From Aquatica leii (lineage: Eukaryota; Arthropoda; Insecta; Coleoptera; Lampyridae), in NCBI GenBank assembly GCA_035610365.1, contig CM069433.1, forward strand, positions 80,386,236-80,450,235: a stretch of DNA of 64,000 nt. Direction: 5' to 3'. Shown in pieces: positions 35,011 to 48,635 of the stretch. Under the pieces are notes generated by a model, which saw only the letters and a program-made list of their open reading frames with translations, made no database searches and had not been told where the DNA came from. The number at the start of each line of letters is the position of its first letter. The stretch's first letter is position 1. Both the position numbers and the translations under genes were made by a program.

Positions 35011-36339
35011 GATACGTTAAAAATAATAATTTCTAATGGTTTACTAAAGGACAGAACGATATCGAGATGCACAAATATAAGGGGTTAGTCGATATGACAA
35101 CATAACTTCAATTTATCATATTTCGGTTATATCTTAATGAAATCGTGAACATATCACTTTAAAAAGGTTTTATGACTACATAACCTTAAAAAAATATGTA
35201 CATATTTCTTCATTATTCCTTATAAGAAAGTCGTGTGGTGACCACACCAGTTTGTTTAAATTTTAGCGTTGTTAGTATGCAGTTTTTACGTTATTATTTC
35301 ATAGATTTATTTACTTATATTTGACATAAAATTAAGTTTTTATAAAAATATTGCTTAAAATTACATAGAAAAAAAATCCTAAAATTTTAACCAAATACTT
35401 GAACATTGTAAAATATTTACGTTTGCTAGCAAGCATAGTAGTTGTATTCTTATTATCAACCAAAGGTAAAATAGTACTACAAATTTTACATTTTGCATTA
35501 ATTTCTGTGGTAATAAATAACGTAGAAAGATTTTTCTTTAAAATATAACAATCAACAAAAAGTTTATGCAACTTAAACTAAATTTCAAATAATTTATTTG
35601 ACAATAAACATTTTTTTTTACATTGAATGTACTTTATTTCTTTATTTAAGTTAAAATTATATTAAATTAATATTTATGGCAACTAGAACTGTAGTTTATT
35701 AAAAAGAAATCGTTTTTATTGTTCTTGATTAATGAAATAAATATTAATTTGATCTAAACATTTTATTGAATTTTAAGTTAAATATTTAGCTCAAGAAAAT
35801 ACATTAAATTTAAGTAAACTAATAAAAAGATTTATAAACTTGCACTTAATAATTACAAAGACTGGTGTCTAGTAAACTAGACAGTGTTTTGTTACCGAGA
35901 ACAAGCGTATCCTTTATCTCTGTTAAAAACTTAAAAAAGGTTCACTTTTTGCAATAGTTTTATTTTATAATTACATCTAGCACTTTACAGTAAAAGTTCA
36001 ACTTGAAACTATTACAAATTGCGTTTGAAAAAAAATTGATATTCATTTCATTTTTAAAATTATTAAACTAGTTTGTTCTAAATTTTAATAATTTTAATTA
36101 TTACGGAATATATTCTATATTAATTAAAACTTTTATTATTTTAAATTTATAAAAATATATCTATTTAAATATTTAAAATATACGATGCTTTTTGTATGCT
36201 TTATTTCAAAAATCGAGTTAAGTTCATTGTTGTAAATACTAAATTTATTTACTACTACTAAAGTAATTACTGCAATTAAAATTTAAAAAATGTTTTATAT
36301 GTTTATTTTCTATGATACGTTATAACATTGCTTTGATAT
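35011..36339. other. AT-rich spacer, nothing identified
   Basis: No supported feature. A minus-strand 79-codon frame (35332-35571) has no known motif. Confidence 0.45.
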
Positions 36340-36975
36340 TAAAATGCTAATTTCGGATTGGATATTGGAGTAGAAATGTCCCTAGGTAAATGAACACGTA
36401 GATGTAGACGGCAATTATTAACGTTTTTAAATATTTCGCTTTATACAACTATTGTTCATCAAGGCTCTAGTAAGACGGAGTTCCAAGTCTATATTTTTAG
36501 GTTGGCAAATAAAAAAGCGCAATGAACCAAAGATTCAATAACAGTCTTATTTTGCGTAGGATGATAATGAGATGAAGCAAAAAGGTCTGTCCATATGGGT
36601 GAGTTTTCGATAAACAGAAAGGCCCAGAAGTCCGTCAGGCTTACGAGTCACAAGAACGTCGAAAAATGGAAGAGAACCATTAGTTTTAATTTCTATAGTA
36701 AATTTGATATGTAAGTGTCAATTAAAAGATGAAACCAAACAATAAACGTGTCGTCAATATACCTAAACCAAACTTTAGGTTTTAATACTGATGATTTCAA
36801 AACAAAACAAACAAAAGATTTTCGAAAAATGTTAGCTACAACAAGAGATAGAGAAGAACCTATAGCAACACCAGAAACCTGTTCGCAAAACTTATCAAAT
36901 TAGAAAAAAGTAATGATGTACACTTAGCAATAAGAAGAACCAAACTACACAATACAAGACTACTTCTTCTTAAGT
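36340..36975 (-). pseudogene. PLE-C reverse transcriptase with intact YIDD block
   Basis: Minus frames read FDKFCEQVSGVAIGSSLSL (about 36840-36898), VVANIFRKSF and PKVWFRYIDDTFIVWFH (about 36740-36790), with both catalytic aspartates kept. After a deletion of roughly 20 codons come FTIEIKTNGSLPFFDVLVTR and KPDGLLGLSVYRKLTHMDR (about 36600-36720), then a region ending near 36345 with HLPRDIS-like residues before the endonuclease, which is missing. Fewer stops than copy A, but deletion and shifts make it inactive. Confidence 0.87.
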
Positions 36976-37330
36976 TACTTCTATGAAGTTTAGAATCTGG
37001 TTTGATTTACAAGTTGATTACTTAATTCAGTAGTAGTTCTTTGTTAGATTGTCGTTTACTTTATTAAGTTTATCGTTCTCTTTCTTAACTTTTTAGGGTT
37101 AAAAGTCTGACTTGGCTCACAAGTTGATTACCCAATGGTTAAGAGGTTTTTGAATAGACTTTGTTTGCTTGTTTCAGTTCTTCGATTTCTCTTGATAAGG
37201 CTTTTTATGAAAATGAACAAAGTTGGCAACTTTGGTTATAACAATTACACGGTCCAAATCGGAAAACGTTCTCATCTTAGTATAGACTCTGGCCGTAAAG
37301 CTTTTGCAATTACATTTAAAAACTAATTTG
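36976..37330 (+). repeat. PLE-C terminal repeat in opposite orientation to its RT
   Basis: This piece matches the terminal regions of copies A (13130-13400) and B (30640-30860 inverted). It ends with GGTCCAAATCGGAAAACGTT, CTTAGTATAGACTCTGGCCG and AAGCTTTTGCAATTA. It lies in plus orientation, directly next to the minus-oriented RT, so the two parts form a head-to-head arrangement. The hammerhead-like word is degraded (TTGATAAGGC for CTGATGA). Confidence 0.72.
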
Positions 37331-39889
37331 TAAATAATAAACAAGTATTTAAGATAAGAATGATTCTGCAGATTGAGAGTTAGTGTTCCAATTTTTAGAA
37401 GTATTGCTTTTTAAATTGATTGTATACAAACAATATTTTGTATACAATAAATTTAAATACTATTTTAAAATACTAAAAATTTTATAAAACTCATTTAAAA
37501 TGTTTTCTATTTTTACAAAATTTTTCTAATTAAGACAAAGCAATTTTACGATCAATAAAAACGATTTTAATACTCTAATATTTTTTGCAGTTGGAACAAA
37601 ATAATATTGTTTTATTCAAATTCAAATTTAACGCAAGTTATTAATGTCAAAAATGTTATATTTATTCTTATCTAAAAAATAAAATATTATGGCATTTTTA
37701 TGTAACGCACAAAAATAAACTTTATTCAACACTTAGTTTACAAATCAAATCTAAGGCAATTAATTTTAAAACCGAAAAATAATAAACATGATATAAACGT
37801 TGTGTTAATTTAAAAATAAAAAATTCTTAAAACAGATTCATTTTTGCATGGCATTACTAATTTTTTAAACCGTTAACTTAAAAGTTCTTGATTGATTTAC
37901 AAATTTTGTAAAAAAATTAAAATAGAAGAATTAGGCTAAATTATGAATAAATTAAACATTTTTTTAGTTAAAATGTGGTTCAATTTTCAGTTGGCATACT
38001 AAATTACTATTATTTTAATAAATCATTTTAAGGTAGTATACACTATTAAAAATTAGAACAAAATGATAACATTAAATCTTCACGCTTTAACGCACTGATA
38101 ATACAACGCCACGGCATAAAGTTAACTGCGTGGTTGAAACAATAAAATCCTAACTAAAAAATCAATAATTTAACTTCTACATTTGTTAAAAAATAAAACA
38201 AATTTTAAATTTAATTAATGTGCAAACATAGTTTAATGCATCAAGTAAGTTACGGACTTCAAGTTTAACTTGAAGAGCATTAAAAATTGCAGCATTAAGT
38301 ATGATATACGTTCATGAAGACATAATGGTCATTAAAACATACTACAACTACATGTTTGTAGTTAGCACTACTTTAGCTAAATTATATTTAAACGCACATA
38401 TACAACTGCAATAATTTCTGTATACTAAGGTACTTACGAAACAATAATAAGTCTACACCTAGCACTAACATATATTTAATTATCGTTTAAACAAACTTAA
38501 TATTACAATTTTGAAAACACAATCCATATTAAAATTCGAATAATATAATTATTACTTTACTTAATTAAATTGTTTAATTTGTGAATTACGTAGTTTACTA
38601 TAACTCGAAAAATATTTAAAAATAGAATTGTAATGTAAAAGTTTAATTAACAGTTACAAAAAGTATTGAAATAAAACGCGTAATAATTTTAGAAATTTGT
38701 AATTAAATTTTATAAATCGTGCTATTAAATGTCAAAGAAGTATAACTCAACATAAATACATTTATTTAAATATACTTGAATCTACTAATTATGCTGCTTG
38801 TTAAGTCGCAGCGGCTTATTAGAAAAATGATGCAACGTTAAAAATGCTTACAGTTAGTTAAGTAGAAAAAAATAAATTTGTAAAATTTAAAAGTGTTTTA
38901 CTTTTACATAGAGTTTTATAATTTTATTTTGTTAATTAGTGCATGCACATAATTTTTTTCGTTAAACGTATTCATTTTTTAATGCAAAAAAATGACGTGT
39001 GTATAGGAAAATGCTAAGCATTTAAAAAACATCAAAGCTAAACTATCTAAAATCAATATGTAAAAATGCTCTAATTATGCGTTAATTTAAACATAGTTTA
39101 CGTAATTTCACATGTAGCCTCTAGAATTTATTAACACGGATTTTGTTTTGTTGTATTTTAAACATTTTTTTCTAAATTTCTATTATGTTAAATAACAATT
39201 TATTTTAAAGACTTTTAGGTTTAGACAAAAATTCAATCAAATTTATTGTGCCAAGTTTTATTTTTGGAAACATGAGATTTTACTTTGGATGCATACGTTA
39301 TGTGTCAATTTAACTTACTTCAAACATCTATGATGATGTGAATAGTACCTTTTTTTTAAAGGGTGAAACTGTCTGATGCTAGGTGTTTTATATGTGCATA
39401 AGATATGATATGTGTTTTATATGTACATTCATTCACTGTTATCGCTTGAAGGATTAAATGTGAACTAAAAAATGTAATATATTTATTTTAAGCATAAGCA
39501 CATTAAAATAATTAACCTCAAATTTTTAAGTGCACATTACATGTTATTTTGATTGTAAACTATTTTGTAACTTATTATTTTTTTAGTCTGATATTATTCA
39601 GTTTCTATTTTGTTTTGATTTGTGTGTTTGTTGCAAGTCAAAATAAATAACGAAGCTACAAACAAGATTCTTAAAACACATTTTATTATGTATTATTATT
39701 TTTTGCAAGTTATTTTCACTTAACGCAACTAATTAAAGATTTGTTAAAAACTAACATTTATTGACAATGTCAGATTTAAAACCAGAAGACAAAATAATCT
39801 TTCAAGCAGCAAAAACAAAATTCATTTAAAAGTGATAAAATTGTTAAAATGTATTCCAGGGAGGAACAGTAGTTGTACTTACATGAACA
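37331..39889. other. AT-rich spacer, nothing identified
   Basis: No ORF with known motifs and no repeat partner recognised. Confidence 0.5.
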
Positions 39890-40320
39890 AAATACAGTTA
39901 TACTCAGTGACATTAGAAGTGTTACAACCAGAAGGAATACTTTCTTTAACTTTATTTATTGCAACGTGGTAGTGTTACACAAAAAATGAAACGTTTGCAA
40001 AAAATTTAATAAATATGTAATTAAAAAAAAAAATAATGCGTTTAGCAACCCTTAGCTGAGTACCTACACTCCTATACACGTCTAGGCATCAACAATGTAA
40101 GATGCTGATGTCTGCTTGTGGCATTAGAAGTGTTACACGCAGAATAAATATGTGCCATAACTTGATTTTTTAGCAACGTGGTAGTCTTACATAAAGAACG
40201 AAACAATAACATATGTAAGGAATTTTATAAACATAAAAAAGTATTGTGTTTGGCGACTCCGTAGCTCAATACATTCCTGTAGATGTCTAGGCATTGACAA
40301 AATGATATGTCGCTTTGCTT
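39890..40320. repeat. two diverged tandem units of about 220 bp
   Basis: ACATTAGAAGTGTTACA (39910) recurs as GCATTAGAAGTGTTACA (40122). GCAACGTGGTAGTGTTACA recurs as GCAACGTGGTAGTCTTACA (40173), and ACACGTCTAGGCAT as AGATGTCTAGGCAT (40276), in the same order. The units abut the Tc1-like remnant and may be its duplicated end. Confidence 0.65.
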
Positions 40321-40870
40321 GTAGTATCTCGTTTCTATTAACTTAAACTTCGTGGATTAACTGTGCCAAAGGATGTGGAAGACGATCCATCACATCCCAC
40401 ACTTGTTTAATGGGATTTAATTCCAGTGAAAGGAGTGTCTACCGCAGAACATTAATGCCTATTTCTTGGAGGAAGTTCACAGTTAGACGGGCAATATAAG
40501 AGACGTGCGTTGTGTTGCTAAAAAAAGACGTGTAGATAGCCATTTAGATAAGACAGTAAAGTGGTTCGTAGGACATAATTAACATAACGTGCATCTTTAT
40601 ACTGCTTCAAATAAAAACAAATGGTGATCGGTTACCATAAGCAATAGCCCCCAAACTATTACTCTAACAGTTCTGTGCAAGCATTACTCGTAGACGGAAT
40701 GAAGCACAAAGTTTTAATGCGGCAATATAGTGTACGCTTAGTAACAAATCTACCTTTTTTTCCAAATTATTGATCAGCGATTTGACGCGTAGTAGCAAAA
40801 CGGTATCGTGGAGCCAGTTGTCTGACGTGCTTATTTCGATGCTTTGTGACACGCTTCGGTTAACCAATTA
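40320..40870 (-). pseudogene. Tc1-like transposase remnant B, internally deleted
   Basis: Minus-strand frames give an N-terminal DNA-binding part RYRFATTRQIADQ and FVTKRTLYCRIKT (about 40700-40830). After a deletion come the nuclease pieces GAIAYGNRSPFVFI (about 40610-40660), QHNARLLY for the usual QDNARPH (about 40510), and INVLR..LNPIKQVWDVMDRL (about 40370-40440), where SPDLNPIEHVWD is usual. Stops and shifts are numerous. The central part with the first catalytic Asp is missing. Confidence 0.75.
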
Positions 40871-40929
40871 GTCTTCTTTATATTTCTCTACCTTTTTTGT
40901 CTATTCACAACACACACACAATTTCATAC

Positions 40930-41900
40930 GATATCCACCATCATTTCTAATCGTTTCTTACACACGATTAGGTATTGATTGATATTGTTTTACAGTTAAG
41001 TTATGTCGGATAATGTCCCAAAAATGTTAAGCCATTTAGTAACTACCCGTGCTTTGCGACTTGGTGCATTATGCTGTAACGACTTGTAGAAAACATGCTT
41101 TAGAATCATCTTTTTGTTATTAAATGTCTGTTTAATATCTGTTATAAAAACCATCATTTTTAGATACAAAACAGTTAAAATAAAATGTATTATATTATCC
41201 AGTATTTGGAGATACTGTTGAGAATTAAAGAGGTTTTTTATCTTTCCACAAACCTTTATACTTTGGAAACTTATCTATCTGTAAATGTTAACTTCCAATC
41301 TTTTACTTTTCGTAATAGTTTGCAAGTATTGCGTTTCATATTTTAATTAATAAATAATTAAATAATAATTTTAAGGTATGTACGCTTTTAGATGGCTATC
41401 ATCATAATTTTGAAAGACTTACCAAACTAATCTATTTTAGAAACGTTTTATTGATAATAAATAATTACATTCTTGTCTGATAATATATATAACGTTTTTC
41501 CAAAATTCCATTGTATCTTTAACGTAGCGTCCAACAAATTCTAACCTCCGTCTCCAGCCTTCATGCGTCAGAATTTTTTTTTGTGCTACTGTGTACCTTT
41601 TGATGCCATTCTGTATAGATTTATTGTTGTGTAAAATCAGGTTTTCAAAACGGCATTTTCTACAGTAAAAAATAGATTTTTTTCGATATAATTTTTAAAC
41701 GTCCTGTCTTGTAAAACCGTGTAAATCTTCCTTCTAACACTTCCTTCGCATCTATTTACAGTTAACTTATTTTGCCACTTTAACTCTAAACGATTTACAA
41801 CCGACTTTGAAATTTATAATTGACGTGCAGTTACCCTAACACTTTACCTACGTTCTAATAGTTCTGCTGCATGATAAAATATATCAATGGTCATATGAGG
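40930..41900 (-). pseudogene. Tc1-like transposase remnant A, split by AT-rich DNA
   Basis: The N-terminal part (about 41880-41500) shows ISKSVVNRLELKWQNKL and HEGWRRRLEFVGRYVKD, then FWKNVIYIIRQE (about 41490), equivalent to the family's EFWKxVIFSDES segment with the first catalytic Asp lost. About 400 bp of AT-rich sequence follows. Then LQHNAPSRKARVVTKWLN (about 41010-41080) gives the second block, where HDNxPxHxA is usual. It is a different Tc1 family from remnant B next to it. Confidence 0.68.
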
Positions 41901-44900
41901 CATTGTAAGCATATGCAATTACACAGATAGACTAATTAAATAATAAGTTAACCAAATAGACTATAACTATGTTTTCTTCTTTTTTGCGTTTAATAAACTT
42001 AACAATTGCAATAAAATGATAGTATGGTGAGGTTTTTATAAATACAATTAAACAATTTATGTAGCCAAGAAACCATTTTAGTTATTTATGCATCAAGGGC
42101 GTAATTACAAGAATTACGCCTAAAAGTAACGTGATATAGCTCGAAGACTTCTAGCGTAAAAAATGTATGTTGTTTGATAAGCGTAATTATGCACTAACGT
42201 CTGTGGTGCATAAAAATGATAATCTTTTAATTGTCAAAATTAATTTTACAATCACAATGAATGTGTAAGAACTATGCCCCAATATGTTGAAAAATAAGAA
42301 AATCTCAAATAAATAGAAAATTTATTATCTCAATCTAATCAAAAATATAAAGAAAGGTATTATGGTTTTTAAGGTCGTAATAAATCCATAACGATTTTTG
42401 AGTATGCCCCACTTGTTGCATGTATATATTACCGTATTTCGTAGCCTAGTTATTATGAGTATGTTATAACAAAATGAAAAATAAAAGTATAAAGTACATT
42501 TACAAAAACATGAAACAGTCTTAAGAGCGGGGTCTCGTCGGTCATATTTACACTCTAAAGTGTAATCTCCGGTAGGTACTGCTTTTAACGGTAACGTTTT
42601 AAAATAATAAAGTTATTCTACTAAGAGCCCGGTAGCGCAACGAAAATTATTATTCATTGTCTAAAGGCTGCAAAGGTTTACAAACAAAGAAGTCACACTA
42701 TTGAAAACCAGGTAGCGTATTGAAAATGTCTATAAAAGTTTAGTGGTGGCAATAATTGCGATCATTCTCTTGGATGTCGCAATTGAAGGTCGCAATAGTA
42801 ATGATCGACTATTGCGCAAAAATCGATTATTTTGCAATACTTTTATTAGAAGTAAGGTTTCATTACAACAAGCAGTCTTAAACTCAAAATATAGTTACAT
42901 TTTTTGACTTTTAAAAAGAAATCACTACGATATTGGTAGTACTAAACAGGAATTACCTTATTATACATTTCATTAAAGTAATAGTAGTTTATTTAACGAG
43001 CTCCTGTGTAAATTAGACGCTTTTTTTCTGAAGAGGGCATTTTTAAAGTTATCGAAGGAAAAAAACGTTCGATTTAGACAATAACGAGTTGAATACCATA
43101 TTCCATTGCTCGAACAGAGACTAAGAGGCCTCCAAAGTCTTAAAACCTCTCAAAAATAATTTAAGGTTTATGTTGACAAGTGCGCAGAAACTGTCAAACA
43201 CAGTTTACAATAGCAAAACATTAAAATTTATGATAGTTAAGAACAATAAAAGTAAATATTTCCGGTAAAACTATGTTACTTCTTGTAAATGAGAGAAGTA
43301 ATCCTATTTGAATGAATGAAGAAGGAAAAAATCGGAAAAATAAAAAAAAAATTCTGAAGGCGACTAAACAGTTAAGTAAAATTGAATAAAAGGTAAATAG
43401 TCAAAAATTTTGAGTAAATTATAGAATTTTTCCATAGATGTACCATTTATTATTATTTACCTATATATAAAGATTATTCCGAGTTTCTACTTATTAAAGT
43501 TAATTTTAGTATAATTCTGTTTTAATTTCGTTGACAAAAGACATTGTATTAACAAAGTATTATTTAAGAAATACATGAATTTTTACTGCATTACATTATA
43601 TTTTTGTGCATTACTACGACGATGACACGTTCCCATTTTCACAGATTATATCTAAAGAGCATTTTAGTATTTTTAGTTTTTTGCAATTTTTGCCATTTTT
43701 GAAGTTATTGCAATTTTGCAACAATTTTCAACGCGCAACTTAATAGAAAAATTTTAATTAATTTATTTAATTATTTACATTTAGACGTATTTTATCTTTT
43801 ATCCCTCGTTTTCTTAGTAACAAACAGTAATAAATATCATTAACCTTATCTTAAAGTTCTGGTATGCTTGTTATGCGTGTAACCATATCATAACTTACGA
43901 ATGAGATAATATTATGTTACCTACCTACCAATATTTTCATTATTTTCAATTCTATAAAGTTTTTGATAGTTTTGAGACTTTTTGCACTAATTACGATGCC
44001 TAAATGAATTGCATGAGTTCAAGTAAACTAAATATGTGGATTAAAACGTATACTACCAACAGTGAAATTGATGTAAGTAAACAATTTTTTGTAAATGAAA
44101 AATGTGAAAAATCATTTGGTGCATCCAAGTACTAATTGTTATACTGTCACAATAAAATACGTTATTAACTCATTATTTTAATTTAGACATAAATAAAAAA
44201 TAATATAAAAATCTCTGAAAACAGTGTCAATGTGGAACGTTCATTTACATTATATAAAATTATAAACATGTCGTCAGAAATGTAATTTTACAGAAGAACT
44301 TAGAAACGTAGCAATAAATATGCAACTATTTGTACAAGACACATACATATACCAACTGATTTTATTTGTATTATTTTTTGTGCTGCAATTTTCTTAGTTT
44401 TAATTGTAATTTTTGAAAGTTTTAAATGTAATTTGTGGCGCAATTTTTGAAGATTTTTTTTTGCAACAACTTTCGATCATTACTTATCACATTCATAATT
44501 ACATTAAATTTCTCTCTCTGAGCGTTATATCTACACTTCTAGACACACGTGAAACGTAATACGTGGTAATACTCTCTCAATAATACATTATTTATCACTA
44601 AAAATCGGAAATTGTTGCAGTAAAAGTCTTCAAATAAAATACAGATACTGCCAATTTACAGCGCTGCCTTGGAGAAGTAGTTGAACTTTAATACAGCTTT
44701 ACTTCTATTAGTATACCATTAGGTTCGCTCTGCAATAAATTTAAGAAATGTATTTTTATTTTTAGGGTTAATAAACAAAATTAGCATTTCAGCTTGGAAT
44801 ATGTTACAAATTGCTAAATTTAGTACAATTTTTAATTACGAAAAGTAAAAAAAATTCAAAATTTTCAATATTTAATAATTTATTGTGGGCGTATTTTAAC

Positions 44901-45883
44901 TACTATTGCTGTAACAACACGTTTTGCCCCTCAAGCCTAAAACAGTCTTTGAGATAAGCTTGAATTTTTATATAAATTTTACGTTATAATGCTAAAAAAA
45001 GAATTTAAAATAACATTTAATTTCAACAGTGGCGCTTTGAGGAATTAGTGCTGTGGAGCCCCCCCTTAACTTTTACATCGCAAAACTTATAAAAAAAATA
45101 AATTCTATTTTCTTTGTAACGATATTAATAACTTCATAACACTTTTTAAATATTTTTTTGCATTTTTAGTTTGACAAGCAGTGCATAATATTTTAGTTTT
45201 TTAAAGTACATTATATGTTTTTAATTATCATATTTCTTTATTTGTTATATATGGCTATTTAAATATTGTATCTGCATGTATAATAAAGTTTGGCGGCAAA
45301 ATGCATTTGAAGTTTTAAAAACTATTGGAATGTATACGTAATTTCCGCAAAAAGCAATTACAAGTGAAGGGAGTTATATCAATTATAAAATTGTTATTAA
45401 TCATAGTATTTTTGTAACTTTGTGTTTTTTTTATTAATTACTGCATAGCTAAGAAATCATTACTTTATAAATACTTATTAAGTTCAAGTATATTTATTGT
45501 TAATTCTAGTAACATTTATTATAACAATTGTTGTTAAAGTTTTGGTATATACTTTATACAAAAGTAAGAATTTAAAAAAATCTTAAATAATAATTATGGT
45601 ATAGATAACTAACAATACTTTGATTGTTCAAAATTAATAATTTCCTGCTTCATAAAATTTGTAAAAAAATATGATATGTATAATCAAACATTTATTTCAA
45701 GGTAACCTGTTATCAAAAATAGAATTTAATATAAAAAATAACCTAATAACTTAATAAGTTTTCGTAATTTTAGATATGCAATTATTATAAGTACTACTTA
45801 AATTATTATTGTCCGTATAAAAATTAATATTATTTTTGTGTACGTTGATAAAAATCATTTCAAAAACTAATTTTCCTTTGTAA
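41901..45883. other. AT-rich spacer with a small hairpin, otherwise nothing identified
   Basis: GGCGTAATT-ACAAG-AATTACGCC (42099-42121) is a perfect nine-base-pair hairpin. TTGCAATTTTTG-type words recur at 42730-42840, 43670-43740 and 44385-44480 but show no clear repeat unit. No coding motif. Confidence 0.45.
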
Positions 45884-46500
45884 TTATACTTCACATCTAA
45901 AATTGTAGGATTTGATTCGTCTAATGTAGCATCCTTGACAACCCGTACAGTCTAATTTATACACTACATTGTGTTTTTTCGTTATGTTAATTATATCTTT
46001 TGTTCTGCTGTAAAACATGTTGTAAATAGTGTTAGTGTTATACATTATTATTTTGATATTATCTGTTTTTAAAATCGGAATTATTCTGTTCGTTAGGTTT
46101 GAGACATTTATGATTTTCGTGTACACAATATTATTAATGTTAGAGTTAGAATTAGGATTAATCTTAGTTAGATTTACAGGTGGTGAAGTATTAGTAGCTG
46201 TATTAGTGACTGTTAATAATTTATTTTTGTTATTTGGATAGTTGTTATTTCTTAGTATCTGCTTGTGAGTTACTTATACCTAACATTTTATCTTTCATAG
46301 CCTTGATTATATTAATTTTTTGATGGTGTGGGAGTTTAGATAAATAATTGATTGTTCAATTCGAGGATTTTCGTGTACCATTCACAAACTATAGTATTAG
46401 TTATCATATCTTTACTAAGTCTAACATCAAAAAATGCTAAAAAACCATCCTGTTCTAGTCTAGTGTAAATTTTAGATGTGGCTTATATTTATTAACAGCG
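45884..46500 (-). pseudogene. PLE-D: RT tail and GIY-YIG remnant
   Basis: The minus strand starts with TRLEQDGFLAFFDVRLSKDM and TNTIVCEWYTKILELNNQLF (about 46370-46490), equivalent to the PLE RT segment after YxDD. KINIIKAMKDKMLGIS follows. An 80-codon frame (46126-45884) reads NVSNLTNRIIPILK, then NMFYSRTKDI and VVYKLDCTGCQGCYIRR, where V-V-Y-K-I-x-C-x-x-C-x-x-x-Y-I-G-x-T is the GIY-YIG core. The Gly after Tyr-Ile reads Arg. This differs from copies A-C and belongs to another PLE family. Confidence 0.72.
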
Positions 46501-47559
46501 TTAAGTTAAGTCAAATAACTCCAGTTAAAAAAAAACTCCGTGAGTTCGACATCAACTAAATCTAAAGTAGTATGGCAAACATAATTAAAAGTGTTTGTAA
46601 TAAAAAATGATTAATATAGAATATTTCTTTGGAATATCATAGTTAAACCGTATGAATGTATGTATTATACAGTATTTATATTTTTAGTATGTTTTGTAAT
46701 TTGATTTGCATTTACGACAACTACATTTTAAATTTAAATTTAAGCGATAAAAATTATAGACATTTTGTCAAAATAATTTTTGCAAAGATTATACTTGACC
46801 GGTTTAACGGACTTAAGACAATTTTTAATTGAATGGTAGAAAAGTTAAAAAGTAATCGCTATACTATTACGCCACGACGCCTGTTGCGTTGTCTTTAAAA
46901 TACAACAATTTAAATTAAAATCTATAATACTAAATGTTTACTAATCAAGTGGTTTATTAATATATGTATGTTACCAAAAACTACGAAAACGTTTGATAAA
47001 TGAATATGTACATATATTATGTTAAAACTTTTTTTTTTAATAATAATAAACTAATATGTTATTGCGTTTAATAACTATGTTGACTATGACTATAGTTAAA
47101 CGTAAATAAAAATTTTCATTACAATAATTTACTACTTACCAAAATGAATAGTAGGTACCGGTACGTTTTCTAAATGATGTTACCAATCCGGAAATTCAGA
47201 AACTATAAAAATAATTAAATTAAATTATTAATTCATTAATCTTTTTAAGTTATGATATGTTCATTTTACATTGTATGAATTAAAGAAATAATTTGTTTGA
47301 CTGATATTGTCGCAATAAATGTAGTTATTTTTATAAAATATTAGCAAGATATACTCTAAAACTGTAATATACAAAATAATTTCACAGTGACTGGTAAGTT
47401 AAAAACGTAATTGAAAAAAGTAAGTCTAAACTTTTTCAAACTACTGTAATTAAAACTATCAGTTTATAAAAAAATATATTCAATAGTTTAAAATATATCA
47501 TAGTTTTCTCCTTAGTTTAAATAAGATAGAGAAATGACTATATTGTAGAAAGTTCTTCA
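46501..47559. other. AT-rich spacer, nothing identified
   Basis: No supported feature. Confidence 0.45.
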
Positions 47560-47800
47560 CTAGGAGGGGCAAATTAAACCACTTAAGATTTTAGTATGGC
47601 GACGTTTTATGCAACCAGGCGTGCACTTCTTCAGGCCACTGAAATATATAATAAAAAAATAATACATTTTAGGTACAAACAACGTAGAAACTTACACTAA
47701 AATGTATTATTTGTTATGTAAAAAGAAATGTGTAACTTTCTCACAATATATTTCAGTGGCCTAAAGAAGTGCACTCCTGAGAAGATTGGGCGTCATTGCA
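47560..47800. repeat. degenerate palindromic element, relative of 62650-63105
   Basis: The left arm has AGGAGGGGCA, GGCGACGTTTTATGC and GTGCACTTCTTCAGGCCACT (47621-47640). The right arm has AGTGGCCTAAAGAAGTGCAC and GGGCGTCATTGC as the inverted partner. An inner hairpin pairs ATAATACATTTTAG with CTAAAATGTATTAT. Words and order match the 62650 palindrome, but the hammerhead-like core is decayed (CTGAAGA kept, GAAAC changed to AAAAC). Confidence 0.68.
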
Positions 47801-48635
47801 ATAATAGTCTCTTGTCCAAGAATAAACATTGTAAAATGCAATTAATAAAAAATTATAAAAATTAAATAACCTTAAAATTACAGCAGTTATTTAGTACTTA
47901 CCTACAAATATTGCTGAATAGTTATGATAATAATTGTTTAAAAATATGTAAAAAATAAGGAAAACTACACCTAAAGCTTTGACACTCAAAATAATCTTTG
48001 AGAATGTTACTAAGTAGTAACACTACTTACTAAAAACAATGTTGTTGTAAGCATCGTAGGTTACGTGAAAAACATGTTTAATGGAACCCCTGTATCTTAT
48101 GTATGTATAATTTAATATTTAAATACTGTAAGTAAAAGTGTTGTTTTTTTGGTAAAATTTAGCACTTGAGTTAAAAAACAGCTTTAAAAGAAAGTTTTTT
48201 TTTCAATACGATATGTTCGTTTCTTGTGGTTAACCTAAGTTTCATCAAATTAAAACATTTATTTACAATGTTAATAGTTTCAAACATGATATGTAATATT
48301 AAAAATTTTCTAAATTTGTATTACTCAACGGATGTTTACTGTTAATTTAATTTTCGTGTGCACATGTTATTAGATTTTGGTAATTAGTTCTTTAAAGATG
48401 ATTTATGTTACAGCTATTTGTACAGCAAGGGCGTTATTATGATGATTATGTCTGGAGAGCAACGGCTTCTATGCCTGTTACTCGATGAGCGCATACAAAA
48501 ATTTATTTTTTTTCTATATAATATAAAAACTAAAAATAAACAGTTATTTTAGTTTGGTATAAAAATTAAACATCATTTTCTAAAATCTTATACTAAGGGA
48601 GATTTTTTTGCAAACCTGGTTTTGAACTGTTTTGT
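47801..48635. other. AT-rich spacer, nothing identified
   Basis: No supported feature. Confidence 0.45.

Noticed and set aside
42099-42121. Nine-base-pair hairpin as a terminator or regulatory RNA
   Set aside because: Isolated short palindrome with no neighbouring gene; expected by chance in long AT-rich DNA.
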